Source: Ktedonobacter sp. SOSP1-85 (lineage in GTDB: Bacteria; Chloroflexota; Ktedonobacteria; Ktedonobacterales; Ktedonobacteraceae). Taken from it: a stretch of 64,000 nucleotides of DNA. This document shows, piece by piece, positions 1 through 9,418 of the stretch. A program made the position numbers and the translations under genes. How positions within the stretch are numbered: position 1 is the stretch's first letter; each line of letters begins with the position of its first letter. The notes under the pieces are model-generated. The model was not told the origin of the DNA. It did no database searches and worked only from the letters and a program-made list of their open reading frames with translations. Where the stretch lies: contig NZ_BNJI01000001.1 in assembly GCF_016587415.1 (NCBI RefSeq), positions 6,301,501-6,365,500 of the forward strand, read 5' to 3'.

Positions 1-1566
1 GAGCGTCTCCGTATGCAAGCCGATCTCATCAATCTCTCGCGCGACGCTATTTTCGTACGAGATCCCATTAATCGCATCCTCTCCTGGAACCATGGAGCGG
101 AAGAACTCTACGGCTGGACGGCTCAAGAAGTTCTTGGGCGCATAACGCACGCCTTGCTGAAAACCCGCTTTTCAGGGAGTCAAGCGACCATTGATGCACA
201 GCTTGAGCGAGAGGGTCGATGGGAGGGAGAACTTCACCATATCCATCGTGACGGCCATGTCGTGATTGTAGAAAGCCGGCAGGTTCTTATTCGTAATCCA
301 CAGGGATCAGCAACAGCTATCTTAGAGATCAACCGGGACATTACTGAGCGGAGGCAAGTAGAACAGGCCCAATCGCGGATCCACGCTACCACCATATCCC
401 AGCGCACCTTTCTCCAACAAATTCTCGATAGCTTACCAAGCAGTATCTATGTCGTCCATGGGAAGGATGCGCGCCTGGTGCTGGCGAATCGTGCGGCTGC
501 CACGATCTGGGGTGCTGTCTGGCCTCTCGAGCAGCCTATGCAGACGTTTCTCGAGACGCACACTATTTCTATTGTTGATCAGCAAGGACAACAGTTCCCT
601 TCTGAGGCCTGGGCGACCATGCGCGCGCTCCTGCATGGGGAAACCGTCTTTCAACATCAGGAATTTATTCGTCAGCCCACGGGGAAAAGCCTCCCTATTC
701 TGGTCAATGCCGTGCCGCTGACTTCAGCATACTGGCACAGTGTAGAGACGCCAGAGACGCAAGAAAGTCAGCCCCAGGAACAGGAGCCGCTGGCCCTGGT
801 CATTCACCAGGATGTCAGCGCATTAAAAGAGACGGAATATCTCAAGGACGAATTTATTGGCATCGCGGCCCATGAATTGCGTACGCCCCTGGCGATCCTC
901 AAAACATCCGTGAGTAGCATGATCATGCAAACGGCACGTGGTCATGGTCCACAACTGGCTGACTGGCAACAGGAGATGTTACAGGATATCGAGTATGCGA
1001 CTGATCGCCTCACGGATCTGACCGAAGACCTTCTCGATGTCACTCGCTTGCAAGCAGGCCAGATTGTCTTACAGCGTGCTCCGACAAACGTGCTTTCCCT
1101 GGCACAACGGGTTGTGGAACGTTTCCGTCAGACGGCGACCCGGCATCACCTGGAATTGCGAACAGAACACACAACCCTCGAAGCCCCTATCGATCCCAGG
1201 CGCATCGAACAGGTATTAACGAATCTGCTCACCAATGCAATCAAATATAGTCCACAAGGCGGGCCAGTGATTGTGCAGCTTGAAGCGAATATTGCAGCCC
1301 AATCGGTCGACATCTGCGTGCAGGATGCTGGTATTGGCATCCCTCAACAGCAACAGGCCCAAATCTTTGGCCGGTTTATGCGTGCCGATAATGCGAAGGC
1401 CGCTGGCATCACTGGCACTGGCCTGGGTCTCTATCTCTGTCGTACGCTCATCGAGCAACATGGAGGACGGCTCTGGTTTGAGTCCAAAGAAGGGAAGGGC
1501 ACGACCTTCTTCCTGACGCTTCCATTGGCAACACAGGATACCGCAGATACCATCTCACACAGGTAA
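1..1566 (+). CDS. PAS-domain sensor histidine kinase, 5' end outside the window
   Basis: Two-component sensor kinase. The frame is open from base 1, and the first ATG at 13 is preceded by sense codons, so the true start probably lies upstream. Counted from that ATG, it has a PAS domain (about 1-110), a second PAS-like domain (about 125-270), a HisKA dimerisation helix with the phospho-accepting His in AAHELRTPL (about residue 287), and a HATPase domain with the N box LLTNAIKYSPQGG, G1 box DAGIGIP and G2 box GTGLGLYLC. No transmembrane segment is visible in the part present, so sensing looks cytoplasmic through PAS. No response regulator is adjacent on the right. It ends before a strong terminator facing the universal-stress genes. 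Confidence 0.93.
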   Translation, partial: ERLRMQADLINLSRDAIFVRDPINRILSWNHGAEELYGWTAQEVLGRITHALLKTRFSGSQATIDAQLEREGRWEGELHHIHRDGHVVIVESRQVLIRNPQGSATAILEINRDITERRQVEQAQSRIHATTISQRTFLQQILDSLPSSIYVVHGKDARLVLANRAAATIWGAVWPLEQPMQTFLETHTISIVDQQGQQFPSEAWATMRALLHGETVFQHQEFIRQPTGKSLPILVNAVPLTSAYWHSVETPETQESQPQEQEPLALVIHQDVSALKETEYLKDEFIGIAAHELRTPLAILKTSVSSMIMQTARGHGPQLADWQQEMLQDIEYATDRLTDLTEDLLDVTRLQAGQIVLQRAPTNVLSLAQRVVERFRQTATRHHLELRTEHTTLEAPIDPRRIEQVLTNLLTNAIKYSPQGGPVIVQLEANIAAQSVDICVQDAGIGIPQQQQAQIFGRFMRADNAKAAGITGTGLGLYLCRTLIEQHGGRLWFESKEGKGTTFFLTLPLATQDTADTISHR

Positions 1567-1685
1567 AGCCCGCGTTTTAAGTTCATCTACGTGGGCATAT
1601 CCCCGCTCAGCTCTGCCATTACAGAGGTCCGCCAACACGCGCTTGTCACGGTTCACTAGCACACGTGTGTACTTCTTTGAGGGAA

Positions 1686-1723
1686 AAAGGGGAGGCGGTG
1701 ATTATGATCACCGCCTCCCCTTT
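1686..1723. terminator. Bidirectional rho-independent terminator
   Basis: A perfect 17-bp stem (AAAGGGGAGGCGGTGAT and its complement) with a 4-nt loop ends in A and T runs on both sides. It sits between the convergent histidine kinase and universal-stress gene, so it can serve both. Confidence 0.85.
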
Positions 1724-1730
1724 AATAGCA

Positions 1731-2755
1731 CTAGAACAATCCCACGAAGGGGTGTTGTTGCCACTCCTCTTGCGTTTTTCCGTTTTTCAGTTGTATCTCG
1801 TGAGGACCAGAATGGGCTTTGCGTATGCTCGCTGGTCGCACGATGAGTAGTGGTCGACTGGCTCTTGAGAGCACCAGCTCGGTAATGCTTCCTATTGCCC
1901 AGCGCGCCAGCCCCTTGCGCCCATGGGTCGCCATGGCGATGCACTCACAGCCAGGGGTATTCTGGTCTGCCAGGTGCCCCTTCTCGCTGGCGTCGAGGAT
2001 GGCCTGGGCAACCTCGATATCATAATGTAGTGAGGAGGTCAGATGTAAGTGCATCGTTGGTGGACATTCACGAAGAAGTCGCACCTCAAGCTCTTTCAGG
2101 TAGCGCTGGGCATCGTGCATCAGCGGCGAGCCCTCTTTATCCGTTACGCCGTATTGCACAAAAAGCGGGAGGACACACAAGAGATGTAGCGTGGCCGTGC
2201 CCGAGAGTGAGAAGGCTTGACTCAATTCGATTGCCGGCTGCAACGCCTCTTCAGCCAGCGCCGATCCATCCAGGGGAACGAGTACCGCTATCTCCTGGTT
2301 CGTAGAGAACATGTCAAGGGTATCCTCTTCATGGAACACCAGGACCGGGACCTGGCTATGGCGCACGACCTTTTGGGCGACGCTTCCCAGCGTTTCGCAT
2401 CTCCTTTGCCGTGACGGCACATGACAATCAGGTCCGCCTCCTCTTGCTGGACATACTCCAGAATCGCGGTCGCGGGATCACCCTGAACAACGCTCGTGGC
2501 CACTTCAAGGCCCTCCAAACAGGGAAAGGTCGTGACCTGATTGAGGTAATCGTGCGCGCTTTTCTGGTCGGCTTCTAGAGCATCGGCCAGGATCATCGTT
2601 GTATCAGCAGAGATCCACGCATACTCCGTAGGAAGCAATGTCGCGCGCACCAGGAAGAGCGATCCGCCAGTCTTCCGTGCCAGCTGTGCCGCGGGAAGCA
2701 ATGCGCCTTCCGCTCGCGTTGAACCATCCAGGGGAACAAGAATCCGTCTCATCAT
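1731..2755 (-). pseudogene. Tandem-domain universal stress protein, frameshifted
   Basis: UspA-superfamily protein, predicted to bind ATP and act in stress tolerance in the cytoplasm. The N-terminal frame starts at 2755 with MMRRILVPLDGS and runs through ADLIVMCRHGKG. The second frame carries LGSVAQKVVRHSQVPVLVFHE and then a complete second Usp domain starting IAVLVPLDGSALAEEAL. The two frames meet near 2395-2410, inside the conserved nucleotide-binding stretch, so a small indel splits an otherwise normal two-domain protein of about 340 residues. The two intact neighbours have the same architecture. The break may be real inactivation or a sequence error. A Shine-Dalgarno AAGGAG precedes the 2755 start. 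Confidence 0.85.
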
Positions 2756-2877
2756 AAGACAACTCCTTCTTCTTATTGTTAAGAAAAGCGCCTGTCTACG
2801 GTATCAGGCAGTACAGGCTCTTCCCTTCGCTTTTCGTCATGGTCTACGATGACCCTCATCGTCAAGCGCTTATCCTA

Positions 2878-3879
2878 CTATGCCTGCAACACAGCGCCTC
2901 TTGCCGCAGTGCCCTCACAGATCCTTCCCTCCTTTGATCGCTGCTCATTCGCCTCGATAACGAGGAGGGGCAGGTTCGTCTGGACCAGCACACGTTCAAT
3001 CACATCACCCATCGGCCAGGGCGTGGTTCCATAGGCCTCATCCTTCATGAGGAGCAGGATGGCATCAGGGGCTCCGGCTGTGCTTGCTTTCTCTGAAGCT
3101 TCCCTGTTTTCGGCGCGCCGTACCAATAGGTCCGTGATGTCGCTGCCAACATCAAGGCTCCAGGTGACGGGGAGATGGCTACCGGCGCTATCATCAAACA
3201 TGGAGTCCTTGATGGCCTGCAGGTGCTCCTGCGCGGAGGAAAGCCGTCTCTCCAGAGGCTCCCTGGCAGGGCTGATTTGCACCGTCCCCACCAGATGAAC
3301 AACCGTCCTCCCGGCGGCAAGCACCCTGGCCAGGAACGCTGTTGCCTGGAACACAGAGCGGGCATGAGTTCGCTCGTTCGCGGCCACGTACAGGCGTAAT
3401 GGTTGCTGTGTCTGGTCAGGTCCCATGTGTGGATGTGGTCCATGCTCATGCAAGATGAGGACGGGTAATGCTGTGTGGCGCAGTACCTCCCTGGTCACGC
3501 TCCTGCTCACCCGGTAAGACAAAGACTCGTGGTCGCGGGTGCACAAGATAATAGCATCGCATTCGTGCGTACGCGCCACATCGAGAAGCGTTGAGACAAC
3601 AGGTCCAACCACGACCAGGGGTTCAACTGGACAATGTTGCAACCAGGGTAAGGCGAGCAGGGTATCCAGGTAGGCGCTTGCTTCCTCACACGCGGAGGCC
3701 GTCGCAATTTGAGCTGATGCCGGAAGCGCCAGAGACGCGGGCCACCACTCAATCGCTGGCGTGACGACGCGTAATAACACAAGGCTTCCATGCTGGGCCT
3801 GAGCCATCTGGGCCGCGATAGGGATAGCGTGCTCCGCGCGCCGGGAGCCATCGAGTGGAACAAGAATTTGGCGAAACAT
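2878..3879 (-). CDS. Tandem-domain universal stress protein
   Basis: Two UspA domains in one chain of about 333 residues. The start is taken at the ATG at 3879, giving MFRQILVPLDGSRRAEHAIP, the canonical N-terminus; an in-frame ATG eight codons upstream adds nothing conserved. The first domain keeps the C-terminal signature RSVTREVLRHTALPVLILHE. The second is more divergent and loses part of the glycine-rich ATP loop (MGDVIERVLVQTNLPLLVIE). It is the middle of three paralogous genes on the minus strand, separated by 120-220 bp, so each may have its own promoter. The role is inferred from the family only. Confidence 0.9.
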   Translation of the reverse strand: MFRQILVPLDGSRRAEHAIPIAAQMAQAQHGSLVLLRVVTPAIEWWPASLALPASAQIATASACEEASAYLDTLLALPWLQHCPVEPLVVVGPVVSTLLDVARTHECDAIILCTRDHESLSYRVSRSVTREVLRHTALPVLILHEHGPHPHMGPDQTQQPLRLYVAANERTHARSVFQATAFLARVLAAGRTVVHLVGTVQISPAREPLERRLSSAQEHLQAIKDSMFDDSAGSHLPVTWSLDVGSDITDLLVRRAENREASEKASTAGAPDAILLLMKDEAYGTTPWPMGDVIERVLVQTNLPLLVIEANEQRSKEGRICEGTAARGAVLQA

Positions 3880-4103
3880 ACGTGCGCTCCTCCCTTGTGA
3901 CAATGGTTACAATATACTGCCGTTCTCTGGAAAAGGCTGTGAAAGACGTTTCCCTGCTGCCTTTCACAAGCATAGACCAGCATATTCACCGCCTTATCAC
4001 AGGAGCCCCACTCCTCCGCACAAAACTATCACAATGGATGACCTGCTATGCAGTGACTCCAGTGAGATCCCACTAGCATACCTTTAAGGCAAACGTTTCT
4101 TTC

Positions 4104-5126
4104 TTATATCTGCTGATGTGAAACCTTCGTAGCGCTCGGGGTATACTCTTTGGGCGCGGTATGCGCATGCACAATCAGCAGGGGCACCATTGTCCTATCC
4201 AGAACATGCTCTGTAATACTCCCATGCAAGAGGTGTTGCAGACCAGTTCTGCCATGGGTAGACATGGCAATGAGATCGCAGCCCGCATATCCCGGGACAT
4301 CGCCAATGCACTCGCTTTCGCGAAAAATGCGTTTCCAGATCTCCTCTTCACGCGTATACGTTACCACGGAATAGGTTGTCGTCAGTGCCGATGAGGCGAA
4401 CTCGCCTGTGCGCAGGCGCGTGGCGATAGCGGCCAGGTAGGCCTCCGCTTCCGCCTGCACAGCCTTGTTTTGCTGCTCCGCCTGGGCGATGGTGAAATGT
4501 TCATGAGCGGTAACGGAGCGAACTGCACAGGTGAGATGGATCTGCCCTTGTGTGCTTCCCGCCAGGAGGCGTGCCATCTCAGCCGCGGGCTCCAGGGCTG
4601 CCTCAGCCTGGGGTGAGCCGTCCAGCGGCACCAATACCCGGGGCACATGGAATGACTGAGCAGGCTGAAGCATCAACGGAGAACATCCATCGCGCATGAC
4701 CAGAACTGGGACCGGGCTGTGGCGAAGAACATACTGTGCGACACTGCCAAAGAGCCAGCGTGCGACCCCTGTCTGCCCCTGGCTACGCATCACGATAAGG
4801 TCTGCCTGGTGTTCTCCTGCGACCTGCGCAATGGTCGCACCTGGGATGCCAACAATTACCTCTGTAGAGACTGAGATATCCTCCATTTTCGAGATGCGAA
4901 TGATGTGCTTGAGATACGTTTCAGCATCATTGATGAATGTTGTGCTAACTTGTTCAGCCATATAGCCGGGTACCGTGGGATAGAGGCCGGTATAGAGAAG
5001 CTCTGGCGCGATGACTTTTACCAGAAGCAGCGAGGCGCCGGTTGCGCGTGCCAGGTATGCCGCCATGGGCAATGCCTCTTCAGCACGTGTTGAGCCATCT
5101 AGCGGGATAAGCATGCGTTGAAACAT
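4104..5126 (-). CDS. Tandem-domain universal stress protein
   Basis: A 340-residue protein with two complete UspA domains. Domain 1 starts MFQRMLIPLDGSTRAEEALP and contains GVARWLFGSVAQYVLRHS, the glycine-rich nucleotide-binding loop. Domain 2 starts about residue 165 (VPRVLVPLDGSPQAEAALEP) and ends with LLHGSITEHVLDRTMVPLLI. Both loops are intact, so ATP binding is likely. It lies divergently from cydA across a 509-bp gap. That setting (cytochrome bd next to Usp genes) suggests a response to low oxygen or respiratory stress, which is inference. Confidence 0.93.
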   Translation of the reverse strand: MFQRMLIPLDGSTRAEEALPMAAYLARATGASLLLVKVIAPELLYTGLYPTVPGYMAEQVSTTFINDAETYLKHIIRISKMEDISVSTEVIVGIPGATIAQVAGEHQADLIVMRSQGQTGVARWLFGSVAQYVLRHSPVPVLVMRDGCSPLMLQPAQSFHVPRVLVPLDGSPQAEAALEPAAEMARLLAGSTQGQIHLTCAVRSVTAHEHFTIAQAEQQNKAVQAEAEAYLAAIATRLRTGEFASSALTTTYSVVTYTREEEIWKRIFRESECIGDVPGYAGCDLIAMSTHGRTGLQHLLHGSITEHVLDRTMVPLLIVHAHTAPKEYTPSATKVSHQQI

Positions 5127-5317
5127 AGGTAATCTCCTTCATCCACTCGGACCTTGACGCACATTGAGGAGCGGCATCAAGATGTTAACAGTGAGCTTCA
5201 CTAGGAGTGTAGAGGCTGTATATCACACGCCTTTCTCGCTCTTGCCCGGGGATATCACAGCGTCATCACGACATGCGATGGTATCTGGCGTGCCAGCAAT
5301 TACAGCCGCTACAAATG

Positions 5318-5352
5318 TGACGGGAGGCTCACTTCCGCTGACGTCCCGTCAG
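5318..5352. promoter_or_regulatory. Overlapping hairpins in the Usp-cydA intergenic region
   Basis: The 509-bp gap between the Usp gene and cydA holds no convincing gene. It contains TGACGGGA at 5318-5325, complementary to TCCCGTCA at 5344-5351, and a competing shorter hairpin CTGACG-tcc-CGTCAG at 5338-5352. The two structures share bases and cannot form together. This could be an operator dyad or a leader switch, and no regulator can be assigned. Confidence 0.3.
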
Positions 5353-5635
5353 GAACTGCTGCGCTCTCCTCACGCAGAAACCAGCTTTGAGCTGGACATC
5401 GGTTTCACCTCTATATAGCCCATACGATATTGGTCTTGCTCCAGCGACTGGAGTGCAAGTTTCACGAACGACAACAAGACAACCTGTAAGCGCTTTGTGA
5501 TACTGGTCAGGAGAGCCGAGATTTCGTCGAGAGACGCGCAGGCTATTGTTAGGAAGAGTTATAGACGACGACCAGAAGAGCACGCTCGCCTGTATATCAA
5601 AGAGCGGCCTTGTGCACGTATAAGGAGGAGGAAGT

Positions 5636-7030
5636 ATGGATGTCCTGGCTCTCTCTCGCTGGCAATTTGGTATCACAACCATCTATCATTTTTTCTTTGT
5701 TCCACTGACGCTAGGGCTTGTGTTGCTGGTTGCCATCATGGAAACCTTGTATGTCAGTACCCACAATGAAATGTATAAACGGATGACCCAGTTCTGGGGT
5801 CGTCTCTTTCTGATCAACTTTGCCCTGGGCGTAGTCACCGGCCTGGTGCAAGAGTTTCAATTCGGCATGAACTGGTCTGACTATTCCCGCTTCGTCGGCG
5901 ATATCTTTGGTGCTCCACTCGCGATCGAGGCTCTCCTCGCGTTCTTCCTGGAGTCCACCTTTATCGGTCTCTGGCACTTTGGCTGGGGACGCTTCTCGCC
6001 ACGCCTGCACCTGCTCTGTGCCTGGATGATTGTTCTCGGCTCAAATATCTCGGCGCTCTGGATTCTGATCGCGAACTCTTTTATGCAGGAGCCGGTGGGC
6101 TACACCATGCACAATGGGCGAGCCGAGATGACCAATTTCTTCGCGCTCATCACCAATCCCAATGTGTTGGTGCAATTCCCGCACGTTTTCTTTAGCGGCG
6201 TGGTCACAGGGGCGTTCTTTCTCCTGGGTATCAGCGCCTATCATCTTCTGAGAAAGCACAGCAACAAGGAGTTTTTCCGCCGCTCGTTTACTATTGGCCT
6301 GATCGCGGCCCTGTTGGGGAGTTTCCTGGTCGCTCTCGTCGGCCATACCCAGGCTCAGCACATGGTACGCGTACAACCTATGAAAATGGCCGCGGCAGAG
6401 GCCCTGTGGAATAGCGAAGATCCCGCCGCCTTCTCCATCTTTACGATTGGAGATGAGAAGAATCGCAGCGATGTGTTTGCTATTCGCATTCCCGATTTGT
6501 TAAGCATCCTGGCGTACAACGAAGCCGGTGGACAGATCCAGGGGATTAACAACTTACAAGCGCAATATGTAGCGAAGTATGGCCCTGGCGACTATGTCCC
6601 GCCCGTTGCCGTTACCTACTGGAGCTTCCGCTTGATGGTGGGGGCGGGCGTGGTCATGATCCTGCTCTCGTTGGCGGCCCTCTTCCTGGTCTGGCGTAAA
6701 CGCCTTGAGCAGACGCGCTGGTTCCTCTGGTTGCTCGTCGCCGCGACCATACTCCCCTACCTCGCCAATAGCGCTGGCTGGATTATGACGGAAATTGGTC
6801 GCCAACCATGGATTGTCTTTGGCCTGCTCAAAACGGCCCAGGCGGTCTCGCCAAACGTCACGGCGCCAACTGTGCTCCTCTCCCTTGTAGTGTATACGCT
6901 TCTCTATGGTGGTCTTGCCCTTGTCGATGGCTATCTGTTGCTGAAGTACGCACGTGTTGCTGATCCTGTCGCCGCTGAGGATGCAAAACAGGTCGACGAA
7001 GACGCGGCCATTCTGGTAGGAGGATACTAG
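5636..7030 (+). CDS. cydA: Cytochrome bd ubiquinol oxidase subunit I
   Basis: Haem-carrying subunit of the high-affinity terminal oxidase, which reduces O2 with quinol at the cytoplasmic membrane. It starts MDVLALSRWQFGITTIYHFF, with the conserved haem-ligand His at residue 18, and has about nine hydrophobic segments and the signature GRQPW near residue 386. At 464 residues it is shorter than the roughly 520 of the E. coli type, consistent with a short Q-loop. A strong AAGGAGG lies just upstream of the ATG. The stop is 2 bp from the cydB start, so the genes form one transcription unit. No cydX- or cydCD-like gene is visible nearby. Confidence 0.96.
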   Translation: MDVLALSRWQFGITTIYHFFFVPLTLGLVLLVAIMETLYVSTHNEMYKRMTQFWGRLFLINFALGVVTGLVQEFQFGMNWSDYSRFVGDIFGAPLAIEALLAFFLESTFIGLWHFGWGRFSPRLHLLCAWMIVLGSNISALWILIANSFMQEPVGYTMHNGRAEMTNFFALITNPNVLVQFPHVFFSGVVTGAFFLLGISAYHLLRKHSNKEFFRRSFTIGLIAALLGSFLVALVGHTQAQHMVRVQPMKMAAAEALWNSEDPAAFSIFTIGDEKNRSDVFAIRIPDLLSILAYNEAGGQIQGINNLQAQYVAKYGPGDYVPPVAVTYWSFRLMVGAGVVMILLSLAALFLVWRKRLEQTRWFLWLLVAATILPYLANSAGWIMTEIGRQPWIVFGLLKTAQAVSPNVTAPTVLLSLVVYTLLYGGLALVDGYLLLKYARVADPVAAEDAKQVDEDAAILVGGY

Positions 7031-7032
7031 TC

Positions 7033-8091
7033 ATGGATCTGAATACGCTCTGGTTTCTCTTGATTACCGTGCTCTTCACAGGCTTTTTCTTCCTGGAGGG
7101 CTTCGACTTTGGCGTAGGTATCCTCCTGCCTTTCATCGGCAAGAATGATGACGAGCGGCGTATCATGCTTGATGCCATTGGCCCCTTCTGGGACGGCAAC
7201 GAGGTCTGGATGATTACCGCGGGTGGTGCGATGTTCGCGGCCTTCCCCAACTGGTACGCGACCCTTTTCAGCGGCTTCTATGTGGCGCTCTTACTGCTGC
7301 TGGTGGCCTTGATTCTGCGCGGGGCCGCCCTGGAATTTCGCAACCGTGACCAGGGGACGCGCTGGCGCACCTTCTGGGACTGGATGCTTTTCGGCGGGAG
7401 CGTGCTGCCGGGATTCCTGTGGGGTGTAGCGATCGCCAATATCATGGAGGGCGTACCCATTGACGCGCACATGAACTATGTTGGCGGTTTCTGGAACCTG
7501 CTCAATCCCTATGCCCTGCTGGGAGGGATGGCCTTTGTGGGCCTGTTCACCTTGCATGGTGCTCTCTTCTTGAGCTTGCGCACCGAAGGGGACGTACGCT
7601 TGAAAGCCCAGATGATGGCAAAAACACTCTGGCTCAGTGTCACGCTCCTGGTCTTTGCTTTCGTCATTGCGGGCTATGTCACAACGGATATCTTTACCCG
7701 TCTGGGTATTGATCCGGGAGTCGCGCCGCTAGGAGCTGGTGCGGCCCTGCTGGCATGCGGCTGGCTGGTCTATCGCCGTCAGAGCGGCTGGGCCTTTGGT
7801 ATGACTAGCCTGACCATCATCCTCTCGACCTTGACCATCTTCCAGGGTCTCTACCCACGCGTGATGATCTCCAGCCTCAATCATGCCTGGGATCTCACAA
7901 TCTACAATGCCTCTTCGAGCCCCTATACGCTGACCGTGATGAGCTGGATTGCCCTGACCATGGTTCCCATCGTGCTGGCCTACCAGGCCTGGACCTACTG
8001 GGTTTTCCGCAAACGCCTGCGCGCGCCGCTCCATCATGGTGAAACGGGCACGCCGCATAAGACGGATTCTCTGGAGAGCTACACCATGTGA
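7033..8091 (+). CDS. cydB: Cytochrome bd ubiquinol oxidase subunit II
   Basis: Membrane partner of CydA in the bd oxidase. The 352-residue protein begins MDLNTLWFLLITVLFTGFFF and carries the family hallmark FLEGFDFGVG and later GNEVWMITAGGAMFAAFP. It has about eight to nine transmembrane segments. Its start is preceded by AGGAGG inside the end of cydA, and spacing of 2 bp indicates translational coupling. A stem-loop follows the stop codon. Confidence 0.96.
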   Translation: MDLNTLWFLLITVLFTGFFFLEGFDFGVGILLPFIGKNDDERRIMLDAIGPFWDGNEVWMITAGGAMFAAFPNWYATLFSGFYVALLLLLVALILRGAALEFRNRDQGTRWRTFWDWMLFGGSVLPGFLWGVAIANIMEGVPIDAHMNYVGGFWNLLNPYALLGGMAFVGLFTLHGALFLSLRTEGDVRLKAQMMAKTLWLSVTLLVFAFVIAGYVTTDIFTRLGIDPGVAPLGAGAALLACGWLVYRRQSGWAFGMTSLTIILSTLTIFQGLYPRVMISSLNHAWDLTIYNASSSPYTLTVMSWIALTMVPIVLAYQAWTYWVFRKRLRAPLHHGETGTPHKTDSLESYTM

Positions 8092-8096
8092 ATCAA

Positions 8097-8140
8097 GTAT
8101 CTCAGAGGCGCAGGAGTCTCTCTCTGCGTCTCTGAGATAC
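8097..8140 (+). terminator. Stem-loop after cydB
   Basis: GTATCTCAGAG-g-CGCAG pairs with CTGCG-t-CTCTGAGATAC, a stem of about 16 pairs with one mismatch. No T-run follows, so it may mark an mRNA 3' end or a weak terminator rather than a classical one. Confidence 0.5.
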
Positions 8141-8287
8141 GATCAGCGCCAGGTATCAGAGAAAGAGGGCTTATCTGCAATTTGTACCTTGATACGATAG
8201 GATATTCGTGATAATTACCTATACTAGAGGAAAAAAACAGCCTGTCCCTTATAAAGGGCCCTGCTTTGCTAGAAATGAGTCGAATGA

Positions 8288-9388
8288 ATGGAGAGGAATA
8301 TCAAACAGGAGAGAGGGAGCCGCCCTCGCCTCTCGGCGCTGGTGGTCGCGCTGCTTGCCACAGCAATCCTCATTGTCCTTATCGTGGTTGGCTCGCGTGG
8401 CCTACGGGATTTTGACGCTGCACTCATTGGCTACGCCGTCTCCTCCGTCTTTATGATTGGAGCGCTGGCGTATCGCTACACACTCTGGATTGGTCGTCCG
8501 CCTACATGGCGTTATTTTAAAGCTGGCTGGGTCAATTTCCTGTCGCTACGCAACTTTCGCCGCTATACACTCCTGATCCCCCAAGCCTGGTGGACGGATA
8601 TCTTTGCCCAGACCTTTATTCTGAAGCGTAGCTTCTTGCGCTGGATCATGCATATGTGCATCTTCTGGGGAGTGATTATCTCATTGATGATCACTTTTCC
8701 TCTCACCTTTGGCTGGTTACGCTTTACACTGGTGTCGCCTGCCCAGTACCAGATCTGATTTTTTGGCTTTCCCACCGTTATCTTTCCCATAGAGACGGGG
8801 ATTGGTTTTGCGATCTATCATGGGCTGGATTTTAGCGCAACACTGCTCATCGTGGGGCTGGCGATAGCCTTCTGGCGACGCTTAAAAGAGACGGGGCTCT
8901 TCCTCACGCAGCGTTTCGGTTTTGACTTGCTCCCTCTGATCCTGCTCTTTGCGATCTGCGTGACTGGCCTGGGGCTCACCGCCTCTTCTCTCTGGTGGGG
9001 GGGACAATTCTACTGGTTTATCTCGTTGACCCACCAGATGACGGTCGTCCTCTGGCTACTCATGCTTCCCTTTGGCAAGTTCTTTCACATCATCCAGCGA
9101 CCCGCCAGTATCGGTGTCACGCTCTACCAGACAGTCAACCAGGATGTTGACCACTACGCGCAGCATACTGATGACAAGCACACAATAGGCACCGGACAGT
9201 GTAAACGCTGTGGCCATGAGCTGCCCTCCGAACAATTTATTGCCGGCCTCAAGGGGGTGCTTCGCGACCTGGGGCAGGATTATACCCTCAATAAGGAGCA
9301 CGACTCGCTACACGATTACTGTCCAACCTGCAAACGTCTGTTGCGGGGCCAGGCCTATTATCACATGATGGGGAAACGCTTCCTGTAG
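8288..9388 (+). pseudogene. Respiratory membrane subunit (cytochrome-b-like) with in-frame TGA
   Basis: One continuous frame broken only by TGA at 8756-8758; both halves are in the same phase. The first half (156 codons) starts MERNIKQERGSR and has two hydrophobic helices plus a third near its end. After the stop, the frame reads FFGFPTVIFPIETGIGFAIY and continues through three or more further membrane helices. The C-terminus has two CxxC pairs (CKRCGHE and CPTCKRLL) that look like a metal-binding ribbon. Position just before a molybdopterin oxidoreductase suggests its membrane electron-transfer partner. TGG (Trp) to TGA is the simplest explanation for the stop. Family assignment is tentative. 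Confidence 0.6.
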
Positions 9389-9418
9389 TGGAACGAGTAT
9401 GCGAGAAAGGTAATATTC

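Noticed and set aside
8756..8758. Selenocysteine codon
   Set aside because: No hairpin of SECIS type directly after the TGA, and the context looks like a Trp position; kept only as a low-probability alternative.
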